Positions 1-7,989 of a DNA stretch of 64,000 nt are shown here, one piece after another; position 1 is the stretch's first letter, and every line of letters starts with the position of its first letter. Both the position numbers and the translations under genes were made by a program. The notes under the pieces were generated by a model that had not been told where the DNA came from, did no database searches, and was given only the letters and a program-made list of their open reading frames with translations. Source of the stretch: Vulgatibacter incomptus (GTDB lineage: Bacteria > Myxococcota > Myxococcia > Myxococcales > Vulgatibacteraceae); assembly GCF_001263175.1 (NCBI RefSeq), contig NZ_CP012332.1:2229501-2293500 (forward strand). The letters are read 5' to 3'.

Positions 1-691
1 CGAAGCCGTAGATCCCCTGGATCCGGATGTCGGTGTTGTTCGTCGACCACGCGGTTCCGTCGATCGGGAAGGTCACGCCCGGGAGCAGCGCGAGCTGATG
101 GTGTCGCCCGAACGTGAACGGCACACGGAGATCGAGGTCCATGTCCGTCTCGTTGTCTCGCGTCCCGGCCACCTGGTTGAAGAAGGTGACGGACGCCTCC
201 AGCAGGTAGAAGTTGGCGCGGACCCGCTCTGCGAAGACCGGGTTGTCGTGGCCGTCACCCCCGACGAAGGTGAACGCCTCGAAGTTCACGCTCCGCGTGA
301 GCTGCGGATACGTGTAGGCCTCCGCGAAGTTCCAGTCGTGGAGCTGGTGATTGCTGGGCCAGGGCGGGCCCGGGATGCTGGGGAGATCGCCGCTGTCCAC
401 CTCGACCTTCTCGCTGGAAGGCGCGGCGTAGAGCTGATGCTCCCGGATTCCCCAGTAGGGCTTGCTCGACTGGAAGCGCGGCCCAGGAGGAATCGCGCCC
501 TCGTGGACCTTGCCCGTCTCCGTCGTGTTGATTGGGGCGCCGGAGACCTCGCCCTCATCCTCGAAGAAGGCCGAAGCGCCCTCCTCGTCTCCCTCCGCGA
601 CCACCCATGACCCCTCCGGGGCCGCTTGAGCGATCGCCCCGAGGGGAATGAGGAGCGCGGCGCCGATGGCCACACATCGCCCGAAACCCAT
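1..691 (-). CDS. Secreted beta-barrel-like protein, partial (C-terminus beyond left edge)
   Basis: Reading leftward from an ATG at 689-691, an open frame continues without a stop to the left edge, so about 230 N-terminal residues are visible. The first ~25 form a signal peptide: a short basic start, a hydrophobic core and an Ala-rich end (AIAQA). An acidic Pro/Ser-rich stretch follows. From about residue 110 short strands of alternating polar and aromatic residues appear (SVNFEAFTF, NFYLLEASVTFF, HQLALLPGVTF), as in outer-membrane barrels of the transporter/MetA-like type. The protein probably sits in the outer membrane. The family and ligand cannot be fixed from this part. A GGGGGA tract lies about 7 bases before the start. 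It runs away from the next gene and shows no operon link. Confidence 0.7.
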   Translation of the reverse strand, partial: MGFGRCVAIGAALLIPLGAIAQAAPEGSWVVAEGDEEGASAFFEDEGEVSGAPINTTETGKVHEGAIPPGPRFQSSKPYWGIREHQLYAAPSSEKVEVDSGDLPSIPGPPWPSNHQLHDWNFAEAYTYPQLTRSVNFEAFTFVGGDGHDNPVFAERVRANFYLLEASVTFFNQVAGTRDNETDMDLDLRVPFTFGRHHQLALLPGVTFPIDGTAWSTNNTDIRIQGIYGF

Positions 692-795
692 CGTCGGATC
701 CCCCGGGCGCCGAATGGACGGCGCCCCTGGGGATCACGCTAGGGAGCGGATTCCGGGCATGCAGGCGAGCGCTACCCCGGCGGGGAGAACCGAGA

Positions 796-936
796 TCAGT
801 AGGGCGCGGCCATCGTGGCGAGGCTGCCGATGATCCCGAGACCCACGCCCAGGGTGATCACGATGAGCAGGACCAGGCGGGGCCCCGTCCACCGATCGTC
901 CGCTGCGCGCTCCAGCTTGAACTCCGTCTCGTTCAT
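796..936 (-). CDS. Small single-span membrane protein (46 aa)
   Basis: A 46-codon frame starts at the ATG at 934-936, with a GGAG ribosome site seven bases upstream; this RBS decides the start over longer in-frame options. The N-terminal ~19 residues are charged (NETEFKLERAADDRW). One hydrophobic helix follows (about residues 20-42, GPRLVLLIVITLGVGLGII), and the C-terminus is short. The topology suggests a small inner-membrane peptide with a cytoplasmic N-terminus. I do not recognise the family. The clean RBS, the amphipathic-then-hydrophobic layout and a length typical of small membrane subunits make it believable despite its size. Confidence 0.55.
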   Translation of the reverse strand: MNETEFKLERAADDRWTGPRLVLLIVITLGVGLGIIGSLATMAAPY

Positions 937-1192
937 CGCTCGTCTCCGGGAAGGAAAAGCGTTCCGCGGGAAACAGCCCCGGCGGGCGCTCCGATCTCGC
1001 ACCTTCCGCCGATCCCGTCAACCGTGCATCGCTGGCGGCGTGGACCCTTCGTCGCGTCCGGCGAAGGGGTGCTCCCATGAAGCGGGGGCTTGGCACGGCC
1101 GACCCTCTCTGCGTAGGATCCGCCCTCGCGCTTCCGCGCCCGTCGGCCCGATATTCGGGCACGCGGCTCCCTGTTTCAAACGCGTCCACTCG

Positions 1193-1996
1193 ATGTCCCG
1201 CGAAAACCTTCCTCCCAACGAACCGAATCGCATGGAGGACCTCCTTCCTGCGGATCCCTCCTCCCAGGCCGCGCTCCTGCTCCAGGCAGGCTACGTTCTC
1301 GATCCGGCGAGCGGAAACTACTGGCATCCCTACGCCCAGCACTGGCTCGAGGTCGCGTCGGGCCAGTATCTGGACGCCGCGGGCGCACGCCTCGATCCGG
1401 CGGTCGCCAGGGCCGCGGTCCACGCCTTGACCGGCTGTGCGGGACCCGCCGCGCCCGCCGAATGGGCTCCCGACGCCTATCCGTCGACGGACTCGGTCCC
1501 GGACGACGCGGAAGGGATCTTCGGACGTGCGGCCGCCGACGAAGCGGAGCCGATCGATGACGAGGATCTGATCGACGACGACGAGGTCGAGCTGATCGAC
1601 CCCACGGCCGGAGTCGAGCCGGGCCAGCTGTCCGCGCAGTTCACCGACTCGTGGCGTGTGGTGATCCACATGGCCTCGGGCGCAGTCCGGCGCGGCAAGC
1701 TCGACGGAGCCGACCTCCACGCAGCGTCCATCCGTCTGGCCACGCCCGCAGGGCCGGAGACCCTCGCCACCGACGCGATCAAGGTCATCTTCTTCATGGG
1801 CACCGAGGCGCCTGCACCCGCCATCGGCGCGAGGCAGGTGCGGCTCATCCTCTCGGATGGCCGCCCCCTCGCCGGCTACGCCCCCGATCCCCTTCCGACC
1901 CAGGGCGGCTTCTTCCTGCTCCCGGCCGATTCCCGCGCGAACACGGCGCGGATCTTCGTCTATCCCCACGCCATCCGCGACGTGGAGCTGACCTGA
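1193..1996 (+). CDS. DUF6982-like two-module protein
   Basis: This 267-residue protein is predicted soluble. The N-terminal ~85 residues hold aromatic-rich segments (GYVLDPASGNYWHPY, HWLEVASGQYL). An acidic linker follows at about 100-140 (EPIDDEDLIDDDEVELI). The C-terminal half contains two related modules with the pattern hydrophobic strand, DG or SG turn, strand ending in a VIFF or IFVYP motif, at about 145-205 and 210-265. Such modules resemble the DUF6982 family common in myxobacteria, often beside PilZ- or FHA-type signalling proteins; that match is from memory and not certain. The start at 1193 has no clear Shine-Dalgarno. A second ATG at 1232 (MEDLLPAD) is an alternative. It stands alone, upstream of the metal-uptake locus. 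Confidence 0.75.
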   Translation: MSRENLPPNEPNRMEDLLPADPSSQAALLLQAGYVLDPASGNYWHPYAQHWLEVASGQYLDAAGARLDPAVARAAVHALTGCAGPAAPAEWAPDAYPSTDSVPDDAEGIFGRAAADEAEPIDDEDLIDDDEVELIDPTAGVEPGQLSAQFTDSWRVVIHMASGAVRRGKLDGADLHAASIRLATPAGPETLATDAIKVIFFMGTEAPAPAIGARQVRLILSDGRPLAGYAPDPLPTQGGFFLLPADSRANTARIFVYPHAIRDVELT

Positions 1997-2007
1997 AGGC
2001 GGTCCTT

Positions 2008-2036
2008 TTGCAACTCAGGCGCATTTGAAGTTGCAA
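2008..2036. promoter_or_regulatory. Candidate metal-regulator operator (inverted repeat)
   Basis: An 8-base inverted repeat, TTGCAACT at 2008-2015 and AGTTGCAA at 2029-2036, flanks a 13-base centre. It lies 64 bases before the start at 2100 of a metal-uptake gene run. The half sites are themselves palindromic (TTGCAA). A Fur-family repressor such as Zur is the natural candidate given the downstream znuABC genes. No regulator gene is in the window, so the link is inference. Confidence 0.4.
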
Positions 2037-2099
2037 CTCCCGACGCTTCGTGCGAGACAAGGGATGGGCCCATGAAGTACCGGGCCCCCGTGGAAGTCG

Positions 2100-2378
2100 A
2101 TGCGATCGTTCCTGCGAGTGTTCCTGCTCTTCCTCGTCCTCGTCGCCTACGGCGTCGAGGCTGGGGCCTCGCAGCGCCATTTCCACGATCCCGGCGAGCG
2201 CAGCGACTGCGCGGCGTGCTCGTTCCAGGCCACGCCGGGGACGCCGCCCGCCGCTACCGCTCTCGAGCCGCCGGTCTTCGTCGCGCCGCTCGGCGAGGCG
2301 ATCGGGCGCCATACGGATCCGCCCCCGCCCCTCGAGCCCGCGGACGTCAGCTTCGCCACCTCCCCACCTGCAGCTTGA
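2100..2378 (+). CDS. Small secreted His/Cys-motif protein (92 aa)
   Basis: The frame starts at ATG 2100. Residues 1-24 form a signal peptide (RSFLRVFLLFLVLVAYGVEAGA). The mature N-terminus carries H27, H29, C37 and C40 within about 14 residues (HFHDPGERSDCAAC), which could bind a metal ion. The remaining ~50 residues are Pro/Ala-rich and probably disordered. It is the first gene after the candidate operator and leads into a porin and ZnuA, so a periplasmic role in metal handling is plausible. It faintly resembles DUF2946-type small secreted proteins, which carry Cys/His pairs. Function is otherwise unknown. Confidence 0.6.
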   Translation: MRSFLRVFLLFLVLVAYGVEAGASQRHFHDPGERSDCAACSFQATPGTPPAATALEPPVFVAPLGEAIGRHTDPPPPLEPADVSFATSPPAA

Positions 2379-2550
2379 CCTTCGCGCCGTGGTCTGACCC
2401 GCGCACTCCGTCGTTCGGAGCGCATCGGCCGTCGTCCACGTCATAGGCGCGCCTGAAGAACGGTCCTGCCGTGCGCCGCGCATGTGGCGCCGGTCCATCG
2501 TCGTCAAGCGGTCGGGCTCGTCGTCCAAGCTCGACAGGTGAGCTCCATCC

Positions 2551-3987
2551 ATGTCGTCTCGCAATCCGGCGGGAGGCCTGCGCCTCCTCGCTCGGGGGCT
2601 GCGCACCGGCCATCACACCGCGTGTGTCACCCTCTCGCTCCTCGTTCCGGGCGCCCTCTGCGCCTCCCTTCCCTTCTCCGCCTTCGCCCAAGAGGCTCCC
2701 GTCGCAGCGCCGGAGCCCGACCGCTCGCAGGCCGCGGCGCCTTCCGCTGCTGGCCAGGCTCCATCCGCACCGGCCCCGGCGTCCTCCCCTGACGAGGACG
2801 CCGAGAGGGCCCGCCTGGAAGCGGAGCTCTCCGCCGAGCTCGGCACCACGCAAGGTCCGCCGACCGTCCCGATCCCGAACCCCGAACACCTCCAGACACC
2901 GTCGGCACAGCCGGTCGGCAAGCTCCTCCCCGACATCTCGGCGATCGGTACCTTCGCCGCAGCGGGGTTCTCGGGAGAGCCCACCCTGCGGCTCCCCGCC
3001 CACGAGCCGACCCATCGCGGGCCGCAGCTCCAGGAGATCGAGCTCGCCTTCCAGTCGAACATCGATCCCTTCGTGCGCGCGGACGTCTTCCTGGCGATCT
3101 CCTCGGAGGGCCTCGAGGTCGAGGAGGCCTACGCGACGACGTTGGGTCTCCCCTGGAACCTCCAGCTCCGGGCGGGCCAGTTCTACGCGCCCTTCGGGCG
3201 GTTCAACCAGGTGCACTTCCTCGAGGTCACGCCCTTCGCCGACATGCCGCTCCCGAACCGGCGCTTCTTCGGCGGCGAGCAGCTCCGCGGAATCGGCGCC
3301 GAGGCCTCGGTGCTCCTCCCCCTCCCCTTCCTGGTGGAGCTCCGGACCGCCGCCATATCCGCGGGGAACGAGGTCTCGTTCGGCGTGCCGGCCCCAGAGA
3401 TCCAGCGGGTCACCGACCTCATCGGCGTCGCTCGACTGCTCACCTCCTTCGAGCTCACCGACGACCTCACCCTCGTCGCGGGCGCCTCCGCCGCGAACGG
3501 CCCCAACTCCACGGGCGGCCCGCTGGTCACCGACAAGAACCGCACCGACATCTGGGGAGGCGATCTCTATCTGCGGCTTCGCGACCGCTCGTCCCGGGCC
3601 TACACCGCCCTCCAGGCCGAATACCTCTACCGCCGCGCCACCGCCCCAGACGGGCGCGTGGAGCAGGGAGGCGCGTACGCCTGGCTGGTGCGCAGGTTCG
3701 ATGCAGAGTGGGAGGCGGCCGTCCGCTACGACTTCCTCGGCCTGCCCGGGGGCAGGGAGCTCGGCTCGCCCGAGCTGGGGGGCGAGATCGGGCCCTTCCT
3801 CGAGCCCGCGCGGCAGCAGCGGGTGGGCGCTGCCGTGAGCTACTACCCCTCCGAGTTCCAGCGAATCCGCGTCCAGGCCAACTACGACTTCGGCCTGGAG
3901 ACGCCCGGCGAACCCGCCAAGGGCGTCCAGGAATACTTCCTCCAGTATCAGCTCGTCATGGGCGCGCACGGCGCGCATCCGTTCTAG
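2551..3987 (+). CDS. Outer-membrane porin of the metal-uptake locus
   Basis: The product has 478 residues. A long N-terminal region ends in a signal peptide cleaved near AFA-QEAP (about residue 46), followed by a Pro/Ala-rich linker to about 80. A short Asp/Glu/Arg/Leu helix (EDAERARLEAELSAEL) comes next, then a barrel from about residue 130 to the end. The barrel has repeating amphipathic strands (QLQEIELAFQSNIDPF, LQLRAGQFYAPFGRFNQVHF) and terminates in an aromatic residue (AHPF), the usual beta-barrel signal. It lies nine bases before znuA and is probably co-transcribed. A role in passing zinc or a zinc complex across the outer membrane is inferred from position. No TonB box or plug is evident, so it looks like a porin rather than a TonB receptor. 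Confidence 0.8.
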   Translation: MSSRNPAGGLRLLARGLRTGHHTACVTLSLLVPGALCASLPFSAFAQEAPVAAPEPDRSQAAAPSAAGQAPSAPAPASSPDEDAERARLEAELSAELGTTQGPPTVPIPNPEHLQTPSAQPVGKLLPDISAIGTFAAAGFSGEPTLRLPAHEPTHRGPQLQEIELAFQSNIDPFVRADVFLAISSEGLEVEEAYATTLGLPWNLQLRAGQFYAPFGRFNQVHFLEVTPFADMPLPNRRFFGGEQLRGIGAEASVLLPLPFLVELRTAAISAGNEVSFGVPAPEIQRVTDLIGVARLLTSFELTDDLTLVAGASAANGPNSTGGPLVTDKNRTDIWGGDLYLRLRDRSSRAYTALQAEYLYRRATAPDGRVEQGGAYAWLVRRFDAEWEAAVRYDFLGLPGGRELGSPELGGEIGPFLEPARQQRVGAAVSYYPSEFQRIRVQANYDFGLETPGEPAKGVQEYFLQYQLVMGAHGAHPF

Positions 3988-3996
3988 GAGAGCGTC

Positions 3997-4905
3997 ATGT
4001 CTCGCATTTTGATCCCTCTTCTCGCCCTCGCGCTCGCGGGCAGCGCCTCCGCCGACGTGCGAGTCGTCTCGTCGATCGGCTCCCTCGGCGCCATCGCCAG
4101 GGAGGTCGTCGGCAAGCAGGGCAAGGTCACCGTCCTGGCGCCGGCCCACCAGGACCCCCACTTCGTCGACGGCAAGCCGACGATGATGCTCGAGCTGAAC
4201 CAGGCCGACGTGCTCCTCCAAGCGGGCCTCGGCCTGGAGGTCGGCTGGCTCCCGACCCTCGTCACCGGCGCGCGCAACGGCAAGATCCAGCCGGGCCGCC
4301 CAGGAAACATCGACGCATCCGCCTTCGTCGGGCCGCTGCTCGACTCGGACGCAAAGCTCGATCGCTCCCTCGGCGACGTGCACCCCGGCGGGAACCCGCA
4401 CTACTGGCTCGACCCGCGCCGGGCGAAGCGCATCGCGACCGGCCTCGCGGAGCGTCTCGCCAGCCTGGATCCGGAGAACGCCGCGGCCTATCGGGCCAAC
4501 GCCGCCGCCTTCGGAGCAGCCCTCGATCCGAAAATCGCGGAGTGGGAGAAGGCGATGGCGCCCTTCCGCGGCCGGGCCATCGTCCCGTACCACAAGAGCC
4601 TCGCGTACCTGGAGGACTGGCTCGGGCTGAAGGAGGTGGCGACGGTGGAGCCGCTGCCCGGGATCTCTCCCTCGCCCTCCCACCTCGCCGGCGTGATCAT
4701 GCAGCTCCGTCAGACGAAGCCGCCCGCCGTGGTGGCCGCCGAGCCCTGGTACAACCTGCGGACCGCGGAGACGGTCGCCGAGAAGGGAGGCGCGACGCTC
4801 GTGCGCCTCCCGGGCGACGTCGGCTCGGTCCCGGGCAAGGACTCGTACATCGCCCACCTCGACGAGCTGATCTCGCGCCTCCGGGCCGGGCTGGAGGGGC
4901 GATGA
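3997..4905 (+). CDS. znuA: Zinc/manganese ABC transporter substrate-binding protein
   Basis: This 302-residue cluster A-I solute-binding protein starts at ATG 3997 behind an AGGAGAG ribosome site. Residues 1-19 form the signal peptide. The metal ligands expected for this family are visible: H55 in DPHF, H135 in NPHYWLD and H199 in PYHKSL, with a C-terminal acidic ligand likely near GDVGS or GKDS. The long His-rich loop typical of many ZnuA proteins is missing; two neighbouring His-rich lipoproteins may replace it. The stop overlaps the start of the next gene by four bases (ATGA). It delivers periplasmic metal to ZnuBC encoded at 6368-7977. Zinc is favoured over manganese, but the sequence alone does not settle it. 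Confidence 0.88.
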   Translation: MSRILIPLLALALAGSASADVRVVSSIGSLGAIAREVVGKQGKVTVLAPAHQDPHFVDGKPTMMLELNQADVLLQAGLGLEVGWLPTLVTGARNGKIQPGRPGNIDASAFVGPLLDSDAKLDRSLGDVHPGGNPHYWLDPRRAKRIATGLAERLASLDPENAAAYRANAAAFGAALDPKIAEWEKAMAPFRGRAIVPYHKSLAYLEDWLGLKEVATVEPLPGISPSPSHLAGVIMQLRQTKPPAVVAAEPWYNLRTAETVAEKGGATLVRLPGDVGSVPGKDSYIAHLDELISRLRAGLEGR

Positions 4906-5603
4906 CGAGCCGCATCACGCGCAGCGATCCTCGTCGTTCTGCATCGCACCTCGCTACCCTCGCCGGTGCGGCCCTGCTCCTCGCGGGGTGCGCCACCGGT
5001 TTCGGCGAGGCGGCGACCGGGACGGTCGACGTCGTGGTCGTTCCCGCAGGGACCGTCTCCGGCGGCGTCCGATTCGAGTCCGCCTTCCTCACGGTGACGG
5101 GCATCGAGCTCGAGGAAGCCGAGGCCGAAGCCGGCGCGGACGGGGGGCACGGGCACCACCATCACCTTTTCGAGCCCGCTCCGCTGGCGGGCCCGGTCAC
5201 CCTCGACCTCCTCGGCGGCGCGCAGACCGTGCGGCGGCTCACCGTCCCCGCCTCGAGCTTCACGGCGTTGGCGGTAGGCCAGGCGCCGGCGTTCGACGGC
5301 GTGGCGGCGGGCTGTGCCTTTTTCGCGCGGGGCACCGCCACGCTCGACGGCGACAACGTGCCGGTGCGCATCTGCCTGAAGGCGGTGACCGGCGTGCTCG
5401 CCCGCGTCCCGCTGGAGCTCGACATCGGCCACGAGGAAGAGGCCGAGATGCGCCTCTTGCTCTCGGTGAACGATCTCCTCACCGACGTGGACGTCTCCCT
5501 CCTGCCCCGCGAGGGCGACGGCTCGATCGTCATCGACGCGCGCCGTCCCTTCGAGGCGACGGTGATCCGCAAAAACCTCGAGTCGGCCTTCTCCACTCTC
5601 TAG
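4902..5603 (+). CDS. His-rich lipoprotein coupled to znuA
   Basis: The ATG at 4902 overlaps the znuA stop, implying translational coupling. The 233-residue product has a lipoprotein signal with lipobox LLAGC and lipidated C30. A His cluster, HGHHHH at residues 83-88, follows an acidic stretch (EEAEAEAGAD). The rest is beta-rich (TVDVVVVPAGTVSGG, GPVTLDLLGG). A mature lipoprotein with an exposed His tract inside a zinc locus suggests a metal-holding protein that feeds ZnuA; this is inference. I do not recognise a named domain. A gap of 113 bases separates it from the next lipoprotein. Confidence 0.75.
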   Translation: MTSRITRSDPRRSASHLATLAGAALLLAGCATGFGEAATGTVDVVVVPAGTVSGGVRFESAFLTVTGIELEEAEAEAGADGGHGHHHHLFEPAPLAGPVTLDLLGGAQTVRRLTVPASSFTALAVGQAPAFDGVAAGCAFFARGTATLDGDNVPVRICLKAVTGVLARVPLELDIGHEEEAEMRLLLSVNDLLTDVDVSLLPREGDGSIVIDARRPFEATVIRKNLESAFSTL

Positions 5604-5716
5604 TCCCTTCGCCCCGCGGGCGGAGGGCACCTCCACTCTCAACCACCGTTCGCCGCCTGCCCCGGTTTCCCGGGGACGGGACGGAACGGGAACGCACAAC
5701 CCAAGGAATCCGCGAC

Positions 5717-6235
5717 GTGTCTCTCTTCCGCAACCTCCTCTTGGCTTCGCTCCTCGTGACCCTCTCCGCGTGCGGGAACGGGGACGACTCCTCGAACGAC
5801 GGCCACACCCACGACGATCTCGCCGAGCTCGCCGAGCACGCCTGCGAGCACGGCCAGGACGGCCCCTTCCTCGAGGTGAACGCCTCTCTCACTCGCGGGG
5901 ACGCCGCAGAGGCGGTGAGCCGCGCCCACACCGCCTTCCGGATCGCCCTCCCCGAGGACTCCGACGGCACCCACCGCGGCGCCGTCGTCTACACCGCGAC
6001 GGCTACCGGCGAGGTGGTCTTCTTCCTCTCCGCAGACGTCCCGCTCTCCGTTCATGACGGGGAGGCCGAGGTCGAGATCGAGGCGGAGGGAAAGGTGGAC
6101 GCCTGCCCCGCCGTGATCACGAAGGCCGTGACCGTCGACGTGACCGCGGGCACCGAGTACGTCCTCGAGCTCGGCCCCACCGACGCAGCCACGGTGACGC
6201 TCGTGGCGGTCTCGGCAGGCGGCCACGCCCACTAG
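5717..6235 (+). CDS. Second His-containing lipoprotein of the metal locus
   Basis: The best start is GTG 5717, which has an AAGGA site nine bases upstream and gives a clean lipoprotein signal (MSLFRNLLLASLLVTLSAC, lipidated C19). The mature protein begins with a His/Asp segment (DGHTHDD, residues 28-34) plus another His pair shortly after (EHACEHG), and ends in GGHAH. The middle is a beta-sandwich-like sequence (GAVVYTATATGEVVFFLS, DVTAGTEYVLELGP). Total length is 172 residues. Placed between znuA and znuC, it is probably a periplasmic metal-binding accessory. It is not a paralogue of the preceding lipoprotein beyond the shared His-rich character. Confidence 0.72.
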   Translation: MSLFRNLLLASLLVTLSACGNGDDSSNDGHTHDDLAELAEHACEHGQDGPFLEVNASLTRGDAAEAVSRAHTAFRIALPEDSDGTHRGAVVYTATATGEVVFFLSADVPLSVHDGEAEVEIEAEGKVDACPAVITKAVTVDVTAGTEYVLELGPTDAATVTLVAVSAGGHAH

Positions 6236-6278
6236 GACGAGAACCCGCGCGGCGTTCAGGCGCTCGCGCGGCTGCCCT

Positions 6279-6311
6279 CCACCTGCCCCTCGAGCGACCG
6301 GGGGCAGGTGG
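6279..6311 (+). terminator. Hairpin between lipoprotein and znuC
   Basis: A perfect 11-bp inverted repeat (CCACCTGCCCC at 6279-6289, GGGGCAGGTGG at 6301-6311) encloses an 11-base loop, 44 bases after the lipoprotein stop. No T-run follows, so it may be a weak terminator or mRNA processing structure that lowers znuCB expression relative to the binding proteins. Confidence 0.4.
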
Positions 6312-6367
6312 CCCAATCCCGCGGATTCGTTGCGACACCCCCCTCGCAGATCCATACTCCCGAGCCC

Positions 6368-7150
6368 ATGTCAGTCCCCCCCGAAATCCAGGCCCCCGAA
6401 ATCCAGGCCGTGCCCGCGCGGGAGCCCGTCGTGCGCTTCCGGAGCGCCGTCCTGGGCCACGGTCGGCGCCGCATCGCGGGCCCCATCGACTTCGAGCTGG
6501 GCGCCCGGGAGTTCCTGGTGGTGGCCGGCGCCAACGGCACCGGCAAATCCACCTTCGTCAGGACGATGCTGGGCGTGCTCCCGCCGCTCGCCGGAAGCGT
6601 CGAGGCCAAGGCCGCCCGCTTCGGCTACGTGCCGCAGCGCGAGCGCCTCGACGAGATCTGGCCCTTCTCCGTGCTCGAGATCGCGCTCATGGGCCTGATC
6701 CCGGGCCTCGGCCCCTTCCGCTTCTTCGACAAGGCCGCGAGGCGGCGCGCCGAGACCCTCGTGGAAGAGGTAGGGCTCGGCGGCCTCGCATCCCGCCCCT
6801 TCCGCGATCTCTCGGGAGGCCAGCAGCAGCGCGCGCTCATCGCCCGCGCCCTCGCCTCCGAGCCCGACGTGCTGGTGCTCGACGAGCCCACCAACCACCT
6901 GGACGTCCCGGGCGAGCGGGCGATCTTCGAGCTCCTCGGCACGATCCACCGGGAGCGGCCCTGTGCGCTGGTGGTGATCTGCCACCACCTGGAGCCGGTG
7001 CTCCGCCTGGCCACCCGCCTCGGCGTCCTCCGGGGCGGCGCCCTCCAGGCCGGCTCGGTAGACGAGGTGCTGAGGGCCGGCGCCCTCGAGGGCCTCGTGG
7101 ACGACGGCTTCACTCTTCGTGCAGGCGGCGCAAGGGAGACCGGCGCGTGA
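6368..7150 (+). CDS. znuC: Zinc/manganese ABC transporter ATP-binding protein
   Basis: This is a 260-residue ABC ATPase. Visible motifs are Walker A (GANGTGKST), Q-loop (YVPQRE), the signature LSGGQQQRALIARAL, Walker B (VLVLDEPTNHLD) and the switch His in VICHHLE. Length and motif spacing fit the ZnuC/MntB group. The ATG at 6368 is preferred over an upstream in-frame GTG at 6308, which lies inside the hairpin. The first 20 residues are a Pro/Glu-rich extension. Its stop overlaps the znuB GTG start by four bases. It powers import through ZnuB, with ZnuA and probably the His-rich lipoproteins as upstream partners. Confidence 0.9.
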   Translation: MSVPPEIQAPEIQAVPAREPVVRFRSAVLGHGRRRIAGPIDFELGAREFLVVAGANGTGKSTFVRTMLGVLPPLAGSVEAKAARFGYVPQRERLDEIWPFSVLEIALMGLIPGLGPFRFFDKAARRRAETLVEEVGLGGLASRPFRDLSGGQQQRALIARALASEPDVLVLDEPTNHLDVPGERAIFELLGTIHRERPCALVVICHHLEPVLRLATRLGVLRGGALQAGSVDEVLRAGALEGLVDDGFTLRAGGARETGA

Positions 7151-7977
7151 ACGGGATTTCGTTTTGGGAGGCGAGCTTCCTCTGGCGCGATCCGCTGATC
7201 GCCGTCTGCCTCGGCGCCTTCCTCTGCTCCCTCGCCGGCGTCTTCGTGGTGCTCAAGCGCTCCGCCTTCGTGGGAGCCGCCGTCTCGCAGGCAGCGGGGC
7301 TCGGCGTAGTCCTCGCCCTCCTCGCTCCCCACGTGATCGGCCTCTCGCCGCCGCCGCTCGCCGCCGGAATCCTCGTAGGCGCGTCGTCCGCGGGCCTCTT
7401 CTCCCTCTCCCGCAAGGGCGGGCGCGTCGGGGTCGAGTCCTCCATCGCCCTCGCCTACGTGATCGCCGGCGCGGCCTCGCTCCTCCTGGGCGTCTTCCTC
7501 ACCCACGAATACGAGGCCGTCCACTCCCTCCTCTTCGGCGACGCGGTCGCCGCTCCGCCGGAGGAGCTCCTCGCCCTGGCCGTCACGGCCGTGGGAATCG
7601 CCCTCATCCAGCTCGCCTTCGGGCGGAAGCTCCTCTTCGTCTCCTTCGATCCGGAGACCGCCCGGGCGATGGGGATGGCGGTCCGCCGCTACAACGCCAC
7701 GCTCTACTTCTCCATCGGCCTCGGCCTCGCCGTCGCCACCCGCGCGCTGGGAGCGCTCCCCGTCTTCGCGCTCACCGTGATCCCGGCAGCCGGCGGCCTC
7801 CTCCTCTTCGACAGGCTCCGGGCGGTCTTCGCCTTCGCGATCGGCACCGCCCTCGCCTCCGGCGTGGTCGGCTACTACCTCTCCTTCGTCTGGGAGAAGC
7901 CTACCGGGGCGATGATCGTCGCCTGCGCCGCGATCGCCCTCGTTCCCGGGTCCGTCCGCAGCCTCCTGAGGCGCTGA
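7147..7977 (+). CDS. znuB: Zinc/manganese ABC transporter permease
   Basis: This 276-residue ABC-3 family permease starts at the GTG overlapping the znuC stop. About eight hydrophobic helices span the whole length (for example LIAVCLGAFLCSLAGVFVVL, SIALAYVIAGAASLLLGVF, MIVACAAIALVPG). The family fingerprint FLTHEYEAVHSLLFGD and the cytoplasmic coupling segment DPETARAMGM are present. It forms the inner-membrane channel of the ZnuABC complex. The gene ends 12 bases before the end of the convergent rhomboid-like gene, closing the metal locus. Confidence 0.9.
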   Translation: MNGISFWEASFLWRDPLIAVCLGAFLCSLAGVFVVLKRSAFVGAAVSQAAGLGVVLALLAPHVIGLSPPPLAAGILVGASSAGLFSLSRKGGRVGVESSIALAYVIAGAASLLLGVFLTHEYEAVHSLLFGDAVAAPPEELLALAVTAVGIALIQLAFGRKLLFVSFDPETARAMGMAVRRYNATLYFSIGLGLAVATRALGALPVFALTVIPAAGGLLLFDRLRAVFAFAIGTALASGVVGYYLSFVWEKPTGAMIVACAAIALVPGSVRSLLRR

Positions 7978-7989
7978 TCCCCTGACTGG

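Noticed and set aside
2347-4857. Very long minus-strand open frame opposite the porin and znuA genes
   Set aside because: Its composition (Arg/Gly/Asp/Glu runs) is that of a GC-rich antisense frame. The plus-strand genes have signal peptides, metal motifs and ribosome sites.
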